Counted from the first letter of the stretch, positions 1 through 7,834 are shown. The stretch is DNA of 64,000 nucleotides from Bacillus sp. ZZV12-4809 (GCF_009849585.1 NZ_VCRN01000009.1:1-64000); one strand, 5' to 3'. A program made the numbers and translations. Notes: generated by a model not told the origin, from the letters alone.

Positions 1-95
1 TGTCACCACGGACACCCTTGCGTTAAGCTAACCACTACTACTGCCTTCATGGCTCGGGACTTGCACCCTATAGACTCCACCCATGCCGGGCGCAC
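1..95 (-). mobile_element. 5' end of a group II (IIC-type) intron, cut by the window edge
   Basis: Read on the minus strand from position 95, the sequence begins GTGCGCCCGGC, which fits the GUGYG start of bacterial group II introns. The next bases (about 74 down to 1) contain the GGGTGCAAGTCCC and GGGTGTCCGTGGTGAC segments that I recall from domain I of Bacillus group IIC introns. The rest of the ribozyme and any reverse transcriptase lie outside the left edge. The insertion point is directly 3' of a strong terminator hairpin followed by ATTCT, which is the usual target of IIC introns. Identification is from memory of the conserved 5' sequence, so a covariance-model match is still needed. Confidence 0.75.
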
Positions 96-100
96 AGAAT

Positions 101-131
101 AGAAGTCCCTCGCAAGAGGCGAGGGACTTCT
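101..131 (-). terminator. Terminator hairpin, target of the group II intron
   Basis: A perfect 13-bp stem (AGAAGTCCCTCGC and its complement) closes a 5-base loop. On the minus strand it lies just after the stop of the aldehyde dehydrogenase remnant and is followed by ATTCT and then the intron start, so its original U-tract has probably been interrupted by the intron. The stem is symmetrical and could act in both directions. Confidence 0.8.
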
Positions 132-145
132 AATTGAACTTATGA

Positions 146-325
146 TTATGCCTTTACAAACACCGTTTTAATAGAAGAAAAAATTCGATCGCAGCCTGAC
201 CCTGTTCCCTCGAATGAGAACTGGATTGCTTCATTCCGCCAAATGGAGCTTGAAGTTCAACACCTGCTGTTTCCGCATTAACTCTTACAAGTCCGGCTGC
301 TTTCATTTGTTCTTATTAAAATTTG
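146..325 (-). pseudogene. Aldehyde dehydrogenase C-terminal remnant
   Basis: The minus strand encodes a recognisable C-terminal end of an aldehyde dehydrogenase of the alpha-ketoglutarate semialdehyde type: [18 protein letters not shown] followed by [15 protein letters not shown] and AAIEFF. One base is then missing in the T-rich stretch after IEFF. In the shifted frame the tail reads SIKTVFVKA and stops at 146-148. Upstream of EQMKAAGL two stop codons interrupt the frame and no further homology is visible, so only about 60 codons of a roughly 490-residue enzyme remain. The segment from 326 to 495 shows nothing I can assign. Confidence 0.75.
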
Positions 326-495
326 TTTTCAGTCTTTCGATCTTCAGGATCGTTTACTCGTGAAGAATTCAATATTACAACAAGGTTCTGCTTTTTGTGT
401 AACTGGCAGTCCCATCATTCGATTCGCTTAAAAGAGGAACGTTTCTTAATTATGTGTTTCTGATATTATGTCACAAAGTAAAGCGATACCTTTTA

Positions 496-678
496 CTATC
501 GTATCTGATCCCAAACACGTTGTATATTTAAGGGACTATATACCGTGTTCCCATTTATCTCCCTATGTATGATAGGGTTTAAAAAACATTGATCCAAATC
601 CAAATCTTTCACAGCTTTTTTTCTCACTATATGATTCACTCCAAGTAAACTTTCTAAGCTTTCTCCGGAATTTTTCAT
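496..678 (-). CDS. Hypothetical 60-aa protein
   Basis: I do not recognise this short protein. The ATG at 678 is chosen because AAGGAG lies seven bases upstream; the frame stays open back to 762 without a better ribosome site. The product is MKNSGESLESLLGVN followed by a basic and acidic middle (RKKAVKDLDLDQ) and a hydrophilic C-terminus ending VWDQIR. It has no signal peptide or membrane segment. It lies alone between the intron/ALDH debris and the spoVA-type operon. The good ribosome site argues for a real gene, but no family can be given. Confidence 0.5.
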   Translation of the reverse strand: MKNSGESLESLLGVNHIVRKKAVKDLDLDQCFLNPIIHREINGNTVYSPLNIQRVWDQIR

Positions 679-922
679 ATTCATTCTCCTTAAAAATTGT
701 TCTTTTGAAACGATAAGTGGCCAAAAAGGCTGGGCAATTCTTATTTTATAGGAAAATCTCATTTCATAGAAACAATTTCCATATTCAAAGGATAGTTAAT
801 GATATGCGGTCAATCCAATGCAGCATATGATCACATCCCTACCAGGTAATTTGCCACGTGCCTACCCCATCAGATAAATTATTTTAATACAGACAAATGA
901 TATGCTCCTAGCCTTACAAATT

Positions 923-1010
923 TTATTTTGTACTTATATGTATCCCTTCATTCTTTCGATAATCCGTGTAGAATAACTGGTTTTGATGACAAAGTTTTTA
1001 ACATTGATAA
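923..1010 (-). pseudogene. Remnant of a DUF421 (YetF-like) C-terminus
   Basis: On the minus strand the frame ending at 923 reads LFYTDYRKNEGIHISTK-stop. This lines up residue for residue with the C-terminus of the intact DUF421 protein encoded at 5148-5831 (ILYADWRESDGIHISPK). Upstream of about position 985 the match weakens and stops or shifts interrupt it. It is therefore the tail of a second, deleted DUF421 gene, lying just after the spoVA2mob-like operon. The surrounding non-coding stretch (679-1071) shows no other feature apart from a 12-bp palindrome near 1061. Confidence 0.65.
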
Positions 1011-1071
1011 TTTAACAACGCTGATGGGCTTGCGGAAAACCATCACGTCCTGCTTTACTGATAATGCATCA

Positions 1072-1932
1072 TTATCCTTTCAAAATAGGCATCACTTTAT
1101 CAATAGCTTTTTGCAGTTTCTCACTATTTTCACTATACATTTGCTTCGCTTCTTTTACTTCGGTTCCAAGAGCAAACAGTTCTAAGTCTGCTTGGCATTT
1201 TTTCAGTGTCGAGAGAATAAGAGCCCTATTCTGAGGCGAGGGGACTTGTAATTGATCGTCAAACAGGTCTACTGTTAACTCTCCATAGGAGTTAACTTGT
1301 CCCAGAAACACATTTTCGACCGTTACACCAAGCTTATCTAATTCAGTGTATAACCAGGCCCGGCTTCGTCCGATCGTGGCAAGCGGTTCATCCATTATAA
1401 CACCATCCATAATGACAGTCTGAGGCTCTTTGATTGGAGCAATCGCCAAGTTTAGATCCTTTGGTGTTAATGGCTGATTTTCTTTCTTTAGCATGACGGA
1501 CAAATCTCCAGTCGGCTCTAATACGGCGAATTCTACATCCGCCACTTGATAAACATCCTTCCTGCGAAGCAGCTCCAGTAACTCATCTGTCGTGTATCTT
1601 TCCTTTTTCATGTTATCTTCCATGATTTTTCCGTCTTTTATAAAGATAGTTCCTGTACCTTCTACAAAATCACGAAACTTTTTACTTTTTAAGGAAATTA
1701 CACCAGAGATAAAGGGTATCGCTGCAAAGATAATAACTCCGATGATCCCGTGAAAAATGCTCCGTTCAAGCCCCATAGCAACCTCAGCACCTATACTCCC
1801 AATAGAAATACCAGTGACATATTCAAAGAAAGATAACTCTGATATTTGTTTCTTTCCTAACCATTTCGTAATAAAGAATAAAATTACAACAAATAAAATT
1901 GACCGTACGGCAATATCTAACCATGCAGGCAC
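1072..1932 (-). CDS. DUF421 membrane protein fused to a DUF1657 domain
   Basis: Last gene of the spoVA2mob-like operon. Residues about 1-90 hold N-terminal membrane segments and the YetF-type core (ITKWLGKKQISELSFFEYV). Residues about 90-225 form the soluble DUF421 domain. The last 60 residues (LSTLKKCQADLELFALGTE onward) match DUF1657, the same small domain encoded alone at 1964-2170 and 4594-4797. The GTG start at 1932 has GGGGGTG seven bases upstream. DUF421 proteins are spore or membrane proteins of unknown activity; in the characterised spoVA2mob operon a gene of this fused type is present and has been tied to spore heat resistance. The 31-base gap to the upstream gene supports co-transcription. 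Confidence 0.85.
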   Translation of the reverse strand: MPAWLDIAVRSILFVVILFFITKWLGKKQISELSFFEYVTGISIGSIGAEVAMGLERSIFHGIIGVIIFAAIPFISGVISLKSKKFRDFVEGTGTIFIKDGKIMEDNMKKERYTTDELLELLRRKDVYQVADVEFAVLEPTGDLSVMLKKENQPLTPKDLNLAIAPIKEPQTVIMDGVIMDEPLATIGRSRAWLYTELDKLGVTVENVFLGQVNSYGELTVDLFDDQLQVPSPQNRALILSTLKKCQADLELFALGTEVKEAKQMYSENSEKLQKAIDKVMPILKG

Positions 1933-1963
1933 TGATTAACACCCCCAGCAAAAATAATATCTC

Positions 1964-2170
1964 TTAAAAACCTTTATACTGAAATTCTTCCCGTTCCATT
2001 TCACCTATTCGCTTTTTTAAATCCGTTACTACCTCATGGACACTCATCATGGTTTCATGGAGTGTACGCTTTGATTCAAAGTCTTGAGTCCTAAGTGCTA
2101 AGCTGGATAAATCGGCTTCTGCACCTTTAAGGCTGGCAAGAGTCTGCTTTACATTTGATGCAATCGTCAT
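1964..2170 (-). CDS. DUF1657 domain protein
   Basis: A 68-residue helical protein (MTIASNVKQTLASLKGAEA) of the DUF1657 family, found almost only in spore formers and usually beside spoVA genes. The ATG has AAGGAGG eight bases upstream and follows the spoVAEb stop by 12 bases, so it is sixth in the operon. It shares the heptad-like pattern LKGAEADLSSLALRTQDFES with the 67-aa protein at 4594-4797 and with the C-terminal part of the fused protein that follows. The function is unknown. The three copies in one operon are a hallmark of spoVA2mob. Confidence 0.85.
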   Translation of the reverse strand: MTIASNVKQTLASLKGAEADLSSLALRTQDFESKRTLHETMMSVHEVVTDLKKRIGEMEREEFQYKGF

Positions 2171-2182
2171 TTAACATCCTCC

Positions 2183-2533
2183 TTATCCTTTTGGCTTAAA
2201 AATAAGGGCTCCCAGCATTCCAAAAATAATGGCAGCTGAAATACCTGAACTGGTTACTTCAAACATTCCCGTGAGTACACCAACTATCCCGTGTTTTTCT
2301 GCTTCCTGCATAGCCCCATGCACAAGGGAATTGCCAAAGCTTGTAATAGGTACAGTAGCGCCTGCACCAGCAAAATCAATTAAGGGTTCATATAATCCAA
2401 ATCCATCTAAAATAGCCCCTGCTACGACAAGAGAACTTAATGTATGTCCGGGTGTCAATTTAAACACATCAAACATAATCTGCCCAATGACACAAATCAA
2501 ACCGCCTACGGTAAAAGCCCAAAAATAGGTCAT
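2183..2533 (-). CDS. spoVAEb: SpoVAEb stage V sporulation protein, DPA channel component
   Basis: A 116-residue protein with four hydrophobic segments and the SpoVAE signature ([21 protein letters not shown]). SpoVAC, SpoVAD and SpoVAE act together in the inner membrane of the developing spore to import calcium-dipicolinate and to release it at germination. The ATG at 2533 overlaps the spoVAD stop codon in an ATGA arrangement, showing translational coupling. The length fits the SpoVAEb form (the longer SpoVAEa is not present here). It resembles SpoVAC at 3549-4028, with which it shares the GxxxPVTSFGN motif. Confidence 0.9.
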   Translation of the reverse strand: MTYFWAFTVGGLICVIGQIMFDVFKLTPGHTLSSLVVAGAILDGFGLYEPLIDFAGAGATVPITSFGNSLVHGAMQEAEKHGIVGVLTGMFEVTSSGISAAIIFGMLGALIFKPKG

Positions 2534-3549
2534 ATGGATGATTGCCCCCCATATTCAATGGATACTGCATGGGCGATACAAGGGATCGATTCGCTTTGCT
2601 GAAAAGAAAGTGGAGATAATAAGGCACCTGTGGCCACGACTAACATTCTTTTAAATTCTCCTTTCTTCATGCGATTTAATAAATGCCCATAAACGACGGT
2701 TGCTGAACAACCTGGACCACTTGCACCTGCCAGGACTGGCTGACCCTCCCGATAAATCATAAGACCGCAATCCTGGTATTGCTCTTCACTGATGGAAATT
2801 CCATGCTTTTTAAATAAATCAAGGGAAACTTCACGCCCTATTTGGCCAAGATCCCCGGTGACGATTAAATCATAATAAGATGGATCAATGTTTCTTTCCG
2901 TTAAATGCGCCTCAATGGTATCTACCGCAGCAGGAGCCATGGCCCCTCCCATATTAAATGGATCTGTTAAGCCCATATCAATTACACGGCCAATTGTTGC
3001 AGATGTAACACTTGGTCCTTCACCAGAATCACTTAAAAGGGCCGCGCCAGCACCTGTGACTGTCCATTGGGCAGTAGGAGGCTTTTGTCCGCCATATTCA
3101 GTTGGATAACGAAATTGCTTTTCAACTGCTGTATCATGACTGGAGGCTCCAGTCAGTATATATTTAGCTCCATTGGTATTAACGATATAAGCAGCTAATG
3201 CAAGCCCCTCCATTGAAGTAGAACAGGCACCAAACAAACCAAAATACGGTGCTCCAATTGTCCGGCTAGCGAAACTGGTTGGCGTTATTTGATTAATTAA
3301 ATCACCGGCAAAGATAAATTGTACTTGATCCTTTTGGATTCCGCCTTTTTCCATCGCTTTCTGACAAGCTTCTTCAAAAAGGACTTTATGTGCTTTTTCA
3401 TAGGAATCTTGTCCAAGCCATAAATCAGCATGAAGAGTATCAAAGTCATCCGGTATAGCTCCATTGGCTTCAAAGGGTCCCCCAATAGTTCCAGTCGAAA
3501 TAATGACGGGCTTTTGTTCGAATATCCATGTACGATGGCCTGCAAGCAT
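2530..3549 (-). CDS. spoVAD: SpoVAD stage V sporulation protein, DPA-binding
   Basis: A 339-residue thiolase-fold protein ([16 protein letters not shown] start) that in B. subtilis binds dipicolinic acid on the outer face of the spore inner membrane. Visible landmarks are [16 protein letters not shown] around residue 110, [16 protein letters not shown] and [18 protein letters not shown] near the end. The frame is open five codons further upstream, but the ATG at 3549 is preferred: it overlaps the spoVAC stop in a TAATG junction and is preceded by GGGGTGG. Length is as usual for the family. It is the fourth gene of the operon. Confidence 0.92.
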   Translation of the reverse strand: MLAGHRTWIFEQKPVIISTGTIGGPFEANGAIPDDFDTLHADLWLGQDSYEKAHKVLFEEACQKAMEKGGIQKDQVQFIFAGDLINQITPTSFASRTIGAPYFGLFGACSTSMEGLALAAYIVNTNGAKYILTGASSHDTAVEKQFRYPTEYGGQKPPTAQWTVTGAGAALLSDSGEGPSVTSATIGRVIDMGLTDPFNMGGAMAPAAVDTIEAHLTERNIDPSYYDLIVTGDLGQIGREVSLDLFKKHGISISEEQYQDCGLMIYREGQPVLAGASGPGCSATVVYGHLLNRMKKGEFKRMLVVATGALLSPLSFQQSESIPCIAHAVSIEYGGQSSI

Positions 3550-4028
3550 TATAAACCACCCCATCTGATTAAAATTGTCTTAATTAAGGCAATGACAAAG
3601 GCAGAAAAAACACCGAATAAAATAACCGAACCCGCCAATTTAAATATATTACCGCCTACGCCCAAGACAAATCCTTCGGTTCGATGTTCCATGGCAGGTG
3701 ATATGACTGCATTGCCAAAACCAGTTACGGGTACCGCTGTCCCAGCTCCCCCAAATTGGGCAATTCGGTCATATACACCAAAACCAGTAAAAAGCATTGT
3801 AATAAAAATTAACGTTCCAACCGTCGGGTTGCCGGCCGTTTGCTCTGTAAAATCAAAATAATAAATGTAAAAATCCTGAATAAACTGGCCAATAAGACAG
3901 ATGAGACCGCCTATTAGAAAGGCTTTTATACAATTTTTCACAACCGGCCTTTTGATTTCGCGCTGTTTTTGCAGTTCCTGGTATTCCTGCTGGACTGGTG
4001 AAAGCTGTTTCTTTTGATTATTTGACAT
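3549..4028 (-). CDS. spoVAC: SpoVAC stage V sporulation protein, mechanosensitive DPA channel
   Basis: A 159-residue membrane protein with a basic hydrophilic N-terminus (NNQKKQLSPVQQEYQELQKQ) followed by about four transmembrane segments and the family motif GTAVPVTGFGNAVISPAMEH. In B. subtilis SpoVAC behaves as a mechanosensitive channel through which calcium-DPA leaves the spore core on germination. The ATG at 4028 is chosen over a GTG five codons upstream because GGGGG lies at the right distance. The gene starts 17 bases after the lipoprotein stop and is coupled to spoVAD. Confidence 0.9.
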   Translation of the reverse strand: MSNNQKKQLSPVQQEYQELQKQREIKRPVVKNCIKAFLIGGLICLIGQFIQDFYIYYFDFTEQTAGNPTVGTLIFITMLFTGFGVYDRIAQFGGAGTAVPVTGFGNAVISPAMEHRTEGFVLGVGGNIFKLAGSVILFGVFSAFVIALIKTILIRWGGL

Positions 4029-4044
4029 GGCTTCATCCCCCACT

Positions 4045-4512
4045 TTACGTCTGTTCCTTAATAAGACTTTTAAGTTTTTTCAAATCCTTTTTTAAGTTTT
4101 TCTTATTCGTTTTGTTTTTTTGCAGTCTTTCTTCAATTTTTTGGAGTTCCCATAACATTTTTTTATCGGACGAAACGACAACCATGTGATTCGGATACAT
4201 TTTTTCCAAGTCGGATGTTACGGTCTTCTCGATACTTTTTAAGCGAAAACGGTCGAAATTTTCTACCTTTATCGCCGCTAGAAGCTCCTTATCTGTATTC
4301 ACAGCCCTAACATCCGTAATTTCGTCCTTAGTTATAATCTTTTCTTTAGCGTGGTTAGCGATAGATTGATCGATTGGCTTCCCTGTATGCACTTGCGAAA
4401 CACTAGACTTTTTATTGTTATTATCCAATTGATTTTCATTACATCCAGAGCTTAGTCCGATAATGATTAGCAATAATATAAGAATTTTAAAATTAGCTAT
4501 GTTGACTTTCAT
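4045..4512 (-). CDS. YhcN/YlaJ-family sporulation lipoprotein
   Basis: A 155-residue predicted lipoprotein: a basic N-terminus, a hydrophobic stretch (ILILLLIIIGL) and a lipobox SSGC at residues about 20-23. The mature part carries the YhcN/YlaJ pattern (AKEKIITKDEITDVRAVNTDKELLA, given here in two parts of the family motif: AKEKIITKDEI and VRAVNTDKELL) and a lysine-rich coiled-coil tail. ATG 4512 is chosen because GAGGTG lies six bases upstream. Proteins of this family are found in the spore inner membrane or coat and affect germination. It is the second gene of the operon, behind a hairpin. Confidence 0.85.
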   Translation of the reverse strand: MKVNIANFKILILLLIIIGLSSGCNENQLDNNNKKSSVSQVHTGKPIDQSIANHAKEKIITKDEITDVRAVNTDKELLAAIKVENFDRFRLKSIEKTVTSDLEKMYPNHMVVVSSDKKMLWELQKIEERLQKNKTNKKNLKKDLKKLKSLIKEQT

Positions 4513-4545
4513 GAAAATCACCTCATTTTATCCATTCAAAATCGG

Positions 4546-4578
4546 GAAAAAGGTTGGCCGATATCCAACCAACCTTTT
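4546..4578 (-). terminator. Intercistronic terminator or attenuator inside the spoVA2mob-like operon
   Basis: On the minus strand a 10-bp stem (AAAAGGTTGG and CCAACCTTTT) closes a loop of about 12 bases and ends in a run of T. It sits between the first DUF1657 gene and the lipoprotein gene. It should stop part of the transcripts, so the first small gene would be made in excess over the channel genes. Confidence 0.7.
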
Positions 4579-4593
4579 GTATCGTGTTAATGA

Positions 4594-4797
4594 TTATTGT
4601 TTGTATTGAGGTTCTTCTTGTTCGATTTGCTGAACACGCGGTGAAATACTGTCCACTAAGGCTTGAGTTTGTTTAGCGGCATCTTGATACAGCTGCTTCG
4701 CTTGTTCATTATCTGTACTAAGAGCAAATGTTTCAAAGCTCGCCTGAGCACTTTTTAGTCCTGCCAGAGCTGTTTTAACGTCATTGATGACTGTCAT
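4594..4797 (-). CDS. DUF1657 domain protein, first gene of the spoVA2mob-like operon
   Basis: A 67-residue protein (MTVINDVKTALAGLKSAQA) of the spore-former family DUF1657. The ATG at 4797 has GGAGGT seven bases upstream; an in-frame GTG at 4806 falls inside that ribosome site and is unlikely. It is predicted to be all helical. A sigma-G-like promoter lies 35 bases upstream of the start and a terminator-like hairpin lies just downstream. The arrangement DUF1657 - YhcN lipoprotein - spoVAC - spoVAD - spoVAEb - DUF1657 - DUF421/DUF1657 is that of spoVA2mob. The molecular role of the small protein is unknown. Confidence 0.87.
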   Translation of the reverse strand: MTVINDVKTALAGLKSAQASFETFALSTDNEQAKQLYQDAAKQTQALVDSISPRVQQIEQEEPQYKQ

Positions 4798-4831
4798 GAA
4801 TGGCACCTCCTTTGTTTTTTTAGGACCTTTT

Positions 4832-4860
4832 TAGAATGCTTTAAAAAACGATTTTTATGC
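4832..4860 (-). promoter_or_regulatory. Sigma-G-type promoter of the spoVA2mob-like operon
   Basis: On the minus strand GCATA (4860-4856) and CATTCTA (4838-4832) are separated by 17 bases. Both match the B. subtilis forespore sigma-G consensus as I know it (GHATR, 17-18 bases, CATNHTA). The predicted start point is about 25 bases upstream of the first ATG. The match fits forespore expression of SpoVA proteins. Confidence 0.7.
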
Positions 4861-5057
4861 TTAAAATTTTCCGGATAAAACCTACTTTGGCTAACCAAGC
4901 GAGAATTTATGTCAATTCTTTATTAGGGGTACTTTCCTACGCAAAATCGATACGTTTTGTAAGAGATCCACTTTTCACCCTTATGCATTCTTGATGAGAT
5001 ACTATGTCATAGCGATTTTTGTAAACCAATGCCATTCATTCTTCCTATTACTCTTGA

Positions 5058-5085
5058 AAGGGAGAGAATATAAATTCTCTCCCTT
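5058..5085 (-). terminator. Terminator hairpin after the second DUF421 gene
   Basis: A perfect 11-bp inverted repeat (AAGGGAGAGAA) with a 6-base loop lies 63 bases after the stop of the DUF421 gene at 5148. The following T-tract is short, so it is a moderate terminator. The rest of the 4861-5147 gap shows nothing further. Confidence 0.65.
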
Positions 5086-5147
5086 GTCTTGGTCTTAGCT
5101 GGCCATTTCTTTTTTCAATTTAAATCCCTGCTTTATCCTAACAAAAT

Positions 5148-5831
5148 TTATTTAGGACTTATGTGTATGCCGTCACTCTCTCGCCAATCTGCGTATAGGA
5201 TACGCTTTACACTATCATATCCATTGGCAGTTAATTGGTTATCTAACCACTGTTGATCAAACCCGAGTTCATGTAAATTATCCCATAGAATTTCCCCATC
5301 TATAATTAACGATGTTGGGAGGTCTGCTGGACTTTCCGGGAGATTGAAATCTTGTTTTTCTGGTTTTTGATACTTGGATTTTAATAATAAACTTATTTGT
5401 CCATTAGCTTCCAATATACCGTATTTGACTTCGCGAATTGAAAAGACATGATTTTGACGAAGTATACTCAATACTTGATTTACATCTAATTTGTTCTTTT
5501 TAAGTAATTTTCTGTTCATAACACCATCTCGAATGATGATGTTAGGATTGCCTAATAAGAGAGAACGTGCCGATTTATTTTTTAGAGTCATAAACTCTAT
5601 TCCCAGCATAAGAAACGTCCACAATCCGATGGCATATAAAAAATGAAAGACCCCTACCTTATCTTGATAAATGGTATTTCCTAATAAATCCCCAAGTACT
5701 AACACAAAAACTAAGTGAAACGGGGTTAACTGATTGATGGATGTTCTGCCTGTTATGATAATGATAAAAAATAAAGTTGCAAAACCAACGATGACTTTAA
5801 TCGTCAGTAAACCAATTTGAACTTCTTCCAA
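5148..5831 (-). CDS. DUF421 (YetF-family) membrane protein
   Basis: A 227-residue protein with three N-terminal membrane segments (about residues 8-30, 36-55 and 60-80) and a soluble DUF421 domain containing NIIIRDGVMNRKLLKKNKL and SLIIDGEILWDNLHELGFD. The TTG start at 5831 has GGAGG eight bases upstream. Unlike the protein at 1072-1932 it lacks the C-terminal DUF1657 part. YetF proteins are membrane proteins of unknown activity, and several are spore-associated. It lies between the spoVA2mob-like operon and a cardiolipin synthase gene, both in the same orientation, and is probably a separate transcription unit. A copy of its C-terminus survives as debris at 923-1010. Confidence 0.85.
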   Translation of the reverse strand: MEEVQIGLLTIKVIVGFATLFFIIIITGRTSINQLTPFHLVFVLVLGDLLGNTIYQDKVGVFHFLYAIGLWTFLMLGIEFMTLKNKSARSLLLGNPNIIIRDGVMNRKLLKKNKLDVNQVLSILRQNHVFSIREVKYGILEANGQISLLLKSKYQKPEKQDFNLPESPADLPTSLIIDGEILWDNLHELGFDQQWLDNQLTANGYDSVKRILYADWRESDGIHISPK

Positions 5832-5872
5832 TGTTTTTCCTCCAGTTTATATTTTACTTAGCTGTATCTTGA

Positions 5873-5965
5873 GGTTTCGATAAAGAGGCTAGAGAACTGG
5901 CTGCCGATACCGCTGAATATCATACGGAAAGGTCCGAGGATCTAAAGGCAGGTATGCAGTTCTAA
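5873..5965 (+). pseudogene. Unidentified plus-strand coding remnant
   Basis: A 30-codon plus-strand frame, bounded upstream by an in-frame TGA, reads GFDKEARELAADTAEYHT and then ERSEDLKAGMQF-stop. The composition is that of a soluble helical protein, unlike the AT-rich surroundings, and it has no start codon or ribosome site. It looks like the 3' end of a lost gene; the hairpin at 6073 with a T-run on the same strand could be its old terminator. I could not name the family. Confidence 0.35.
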
Positions 5966-6072
5966 TAAACGTATTTCCTTATGATATACATTTGTCATTT
6001 ATATTTATTTAAAAAGCAATTCAAACTCTTTGAACTACCTGTTTTGTATTACCGTTTTTAGTAAATGAACCA

Positions 6073-6118
6073 TCGAAACCCGTGTTCAGAGTTCTTAAAC
6101 ATGGGTTTTCGATTTTTC
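6073..6118 (+). terminator. Bidirectional terminator-like hairpin
   Basis: TCGAAA-CCCGTGTT pairs with AACATGGGTTTTCGA across a loop of about 11 bases, followed on the plus strand by TTTTT. It lies 28 bases beyond the cardiolipin synthase stop, so it may end that minus-strand transcript as well as the vanished plus-strand gene. Confidence 0.6.
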
Positions 6119-6145
6119 AAAGAACAAAAAACAGGATACATCAAC

Positions 6146-7654
6146 TTATAATAATGGAGAAAGCAGGCGGGCACCCTGTTCAACAAACCGCTTGGTCAGG
6201 GATCGCTGCATTAAGTCTTCAATTCTTAATGGTATAGAATCAGTAAGATCATTCTCGAACTGCTCTGTAAGTTCCCTTGCCACATCAGCACTGTACACGA
6301 CTTGACACACTTCATAATTCAGGCGAAAGCTTCTCATATCATAGTTTGCTGCGCCTATTTCTGCAATTTCCCCATCAATGATCATCAGTTTTGCATGTAA
6401 CATTCCTTTATCGTACTGGCAGATTTGGACCCCAGCTTCTATAAGCTCCCCGTAATAGGTTTGACTTGCAAAACCCACGATTTTTTTATCAATATGTCGA
6501 GGAACAAGTAATCTTACGCGTACACCACGAGCCACAGCTGTCTTTAATGCCATAATAATATCTGTTTCTGGTATAAAGTAAGGCGTTGATATATCAATGG
6601 TTTTGCTCGCTTGTGTTATCAATATAAAGTATGCTTGACGAATAACTGGTGTAGAAATTCCAGGGTTTCCATCCAGTGTATGGATATATGCTTTATGTAA
6701 TTCTCCTGTCTTTGATTGGGTATTGTCTGTTCTGCCTTCTATAGACAATAATTCAGATCCTAATTCGGCAGACCATCTTGAAAGATCTGGCGGATAGATT
6801 TCCTTTGATTTATATTTTTGGATTTCAGTGGTCTTTTTCGTTGCCTCAGATTCTGCTTTTGACTTTATCCGTTCGGGTACAGCGATATTCCAATGAACGT
6901 CAAAGATAGTCTGCAAGTCTCCAGTTGCTTCCCCTTCAATTCGCAAATGAGTGTCCCTCCAGAATCCAACGTCCGGCCTTAATCCTGTATATTCATACCC
7001 AATGTTCATACCGCCAGTAAAGGATTCCTTACTATCAATAGTGACAATCTTACAATGATCCCGATAATTCCAATTGGACAAAATCCAGGGAAATTTTAAA
7101 GGAAATATTGTCCGGCATTCTACCCCGGCTTCTTCCATCTGAAGAATTTTTTGACGTGGAAATCTTTTGCTCCCCCAAGCATCTCTAATAAAACGGACCC
7201 GCACTCCATTCACTACTTTTTCTATCAGCAGTTCTGTGATAAGATTACCAATTTGATCGTTCCGATAGATGAAATATTCCAGATCAATGGTTTTTTTGGC
7301 TTTTTGCAGGGATTCGATAAGCTGTTCATATTTTGCTATTCCATTGTTTAGTACTTGGACTTTGCCGGTTCGAAGCCCGCCTACAGAAAAATTACTTAAA
7401 GCATCTGCGATTATCGATGCAGAATCACTATATCTCTCAGGCAACTTATCAGACTTATTATGAGAAAAGATCAATCTTTTACGACGAATAAGATTGGGAT
7501 TTGAAATGCTAAGATACAATAAGAAACCAATGATAGGCAAAACAAGAGCGATTACTATCCAATTCAAAGCTTTGGAAGGCCGGCGAACTTCCCAAATGGC
7601 TATGTATAAGATAAATACTGTATTCAACAAGTATAGAAAATAAATCCACTCCAA
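6146..7654 (-). CDS. cls: Cardiolipin synthase, phospholipase D family
   Basis: A 502-residue enzyme that condenses two phosphatidylglycerol molecules to cardiolipin at the membrane. Two N-terminal membrane segments (about residues 4-22 and 32-50) are followed by two phospholipase D domains. Their HKD motifs are visible as HCKIVTID near residue 200 and HAKLMIID near residue 415, each with the downstream GGxNxG or GxANYD element. The TTG start at 7654 has AAGGAGG in front. The length is normal for bacterial ClsA. It lies upstream of the DUF421 gene but separated by about 300 bases. Cardiolipin synthase and DUF421 genes are, as I recall, also carried with spoVA2mob on Tn1546-like elements, so the three may have arrived together. 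Confidence 0.92.
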   Translation of the reverse strand: MEWIYFLYLLNTVFILYIAIWEVRRPSKALNWIVIALVLPIIGFLLYLSISNPNLIRRKRLIFSHNKSDKLPERYSDSASIIADALSNFSVGGLRTGKVQVLNNGIAKYEQLIESLQKAKKTIDLEYFIYRNDQIGNLITELLIEKVVNGVRVRFIRDAWGSKRFPRQKILQMEEAGVECRTIFPLKFPWILSNWNYRDHCKIVTIDSKESFTGGMNIGYEYTGLRPDVGFWRDTHLRIEGEATGDLQTIFDVHWNIAVPERIKSKAESEATKKTTEIQKYKSKEIYPPDLSRWSAELGSELLSIEGRTDNTQSKTGELHKAYIHTLDGNPGISTPVIRQAYFILITQASKTIDISTPYFIPETDIIMALKTAVARGVRVRLLVPRHIDKKIVGFASQTYYGELIEAGVQICQYDKGMLHAKLMIIDGEIAEIGAANYDMRSFRLNYEVCQVVYSADVARELTEQFENDLTDSIPLRIEDLMQRSLTKRFVEQGARLLSPLL

Positions 7655-7834
7655 CTAAAACTCCTCCTTAGTTTTTCCATTAACATGTACAAACCATGCA
7701 GCAAGTATACGTTTGGAATATGGAGGAATTGGTTAGGCAGACTTTTACACATAGTGGTGAGACATCCTATTAAAAATTTTTGTATTTTTTTGTCACAGGA
7801 AAATTAATTGTTAGAGATCATTACTTCCATCTAA

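Noticed and set aside
679..762. Upstream extension of the 60-aa hypothetical protein to 88 aa
   Set aside because: The start at 678 has AAGGAG at the right distance, while the longer form has no ribosome site.
928..1185. Plus-strand open frame of 85 codons
   Set aside because: No ribosome site; it overlaps the DUF421/DUF1657 gene end and the YetF remnant on the other strand, and its protein is hydrophobic and unlike any family.
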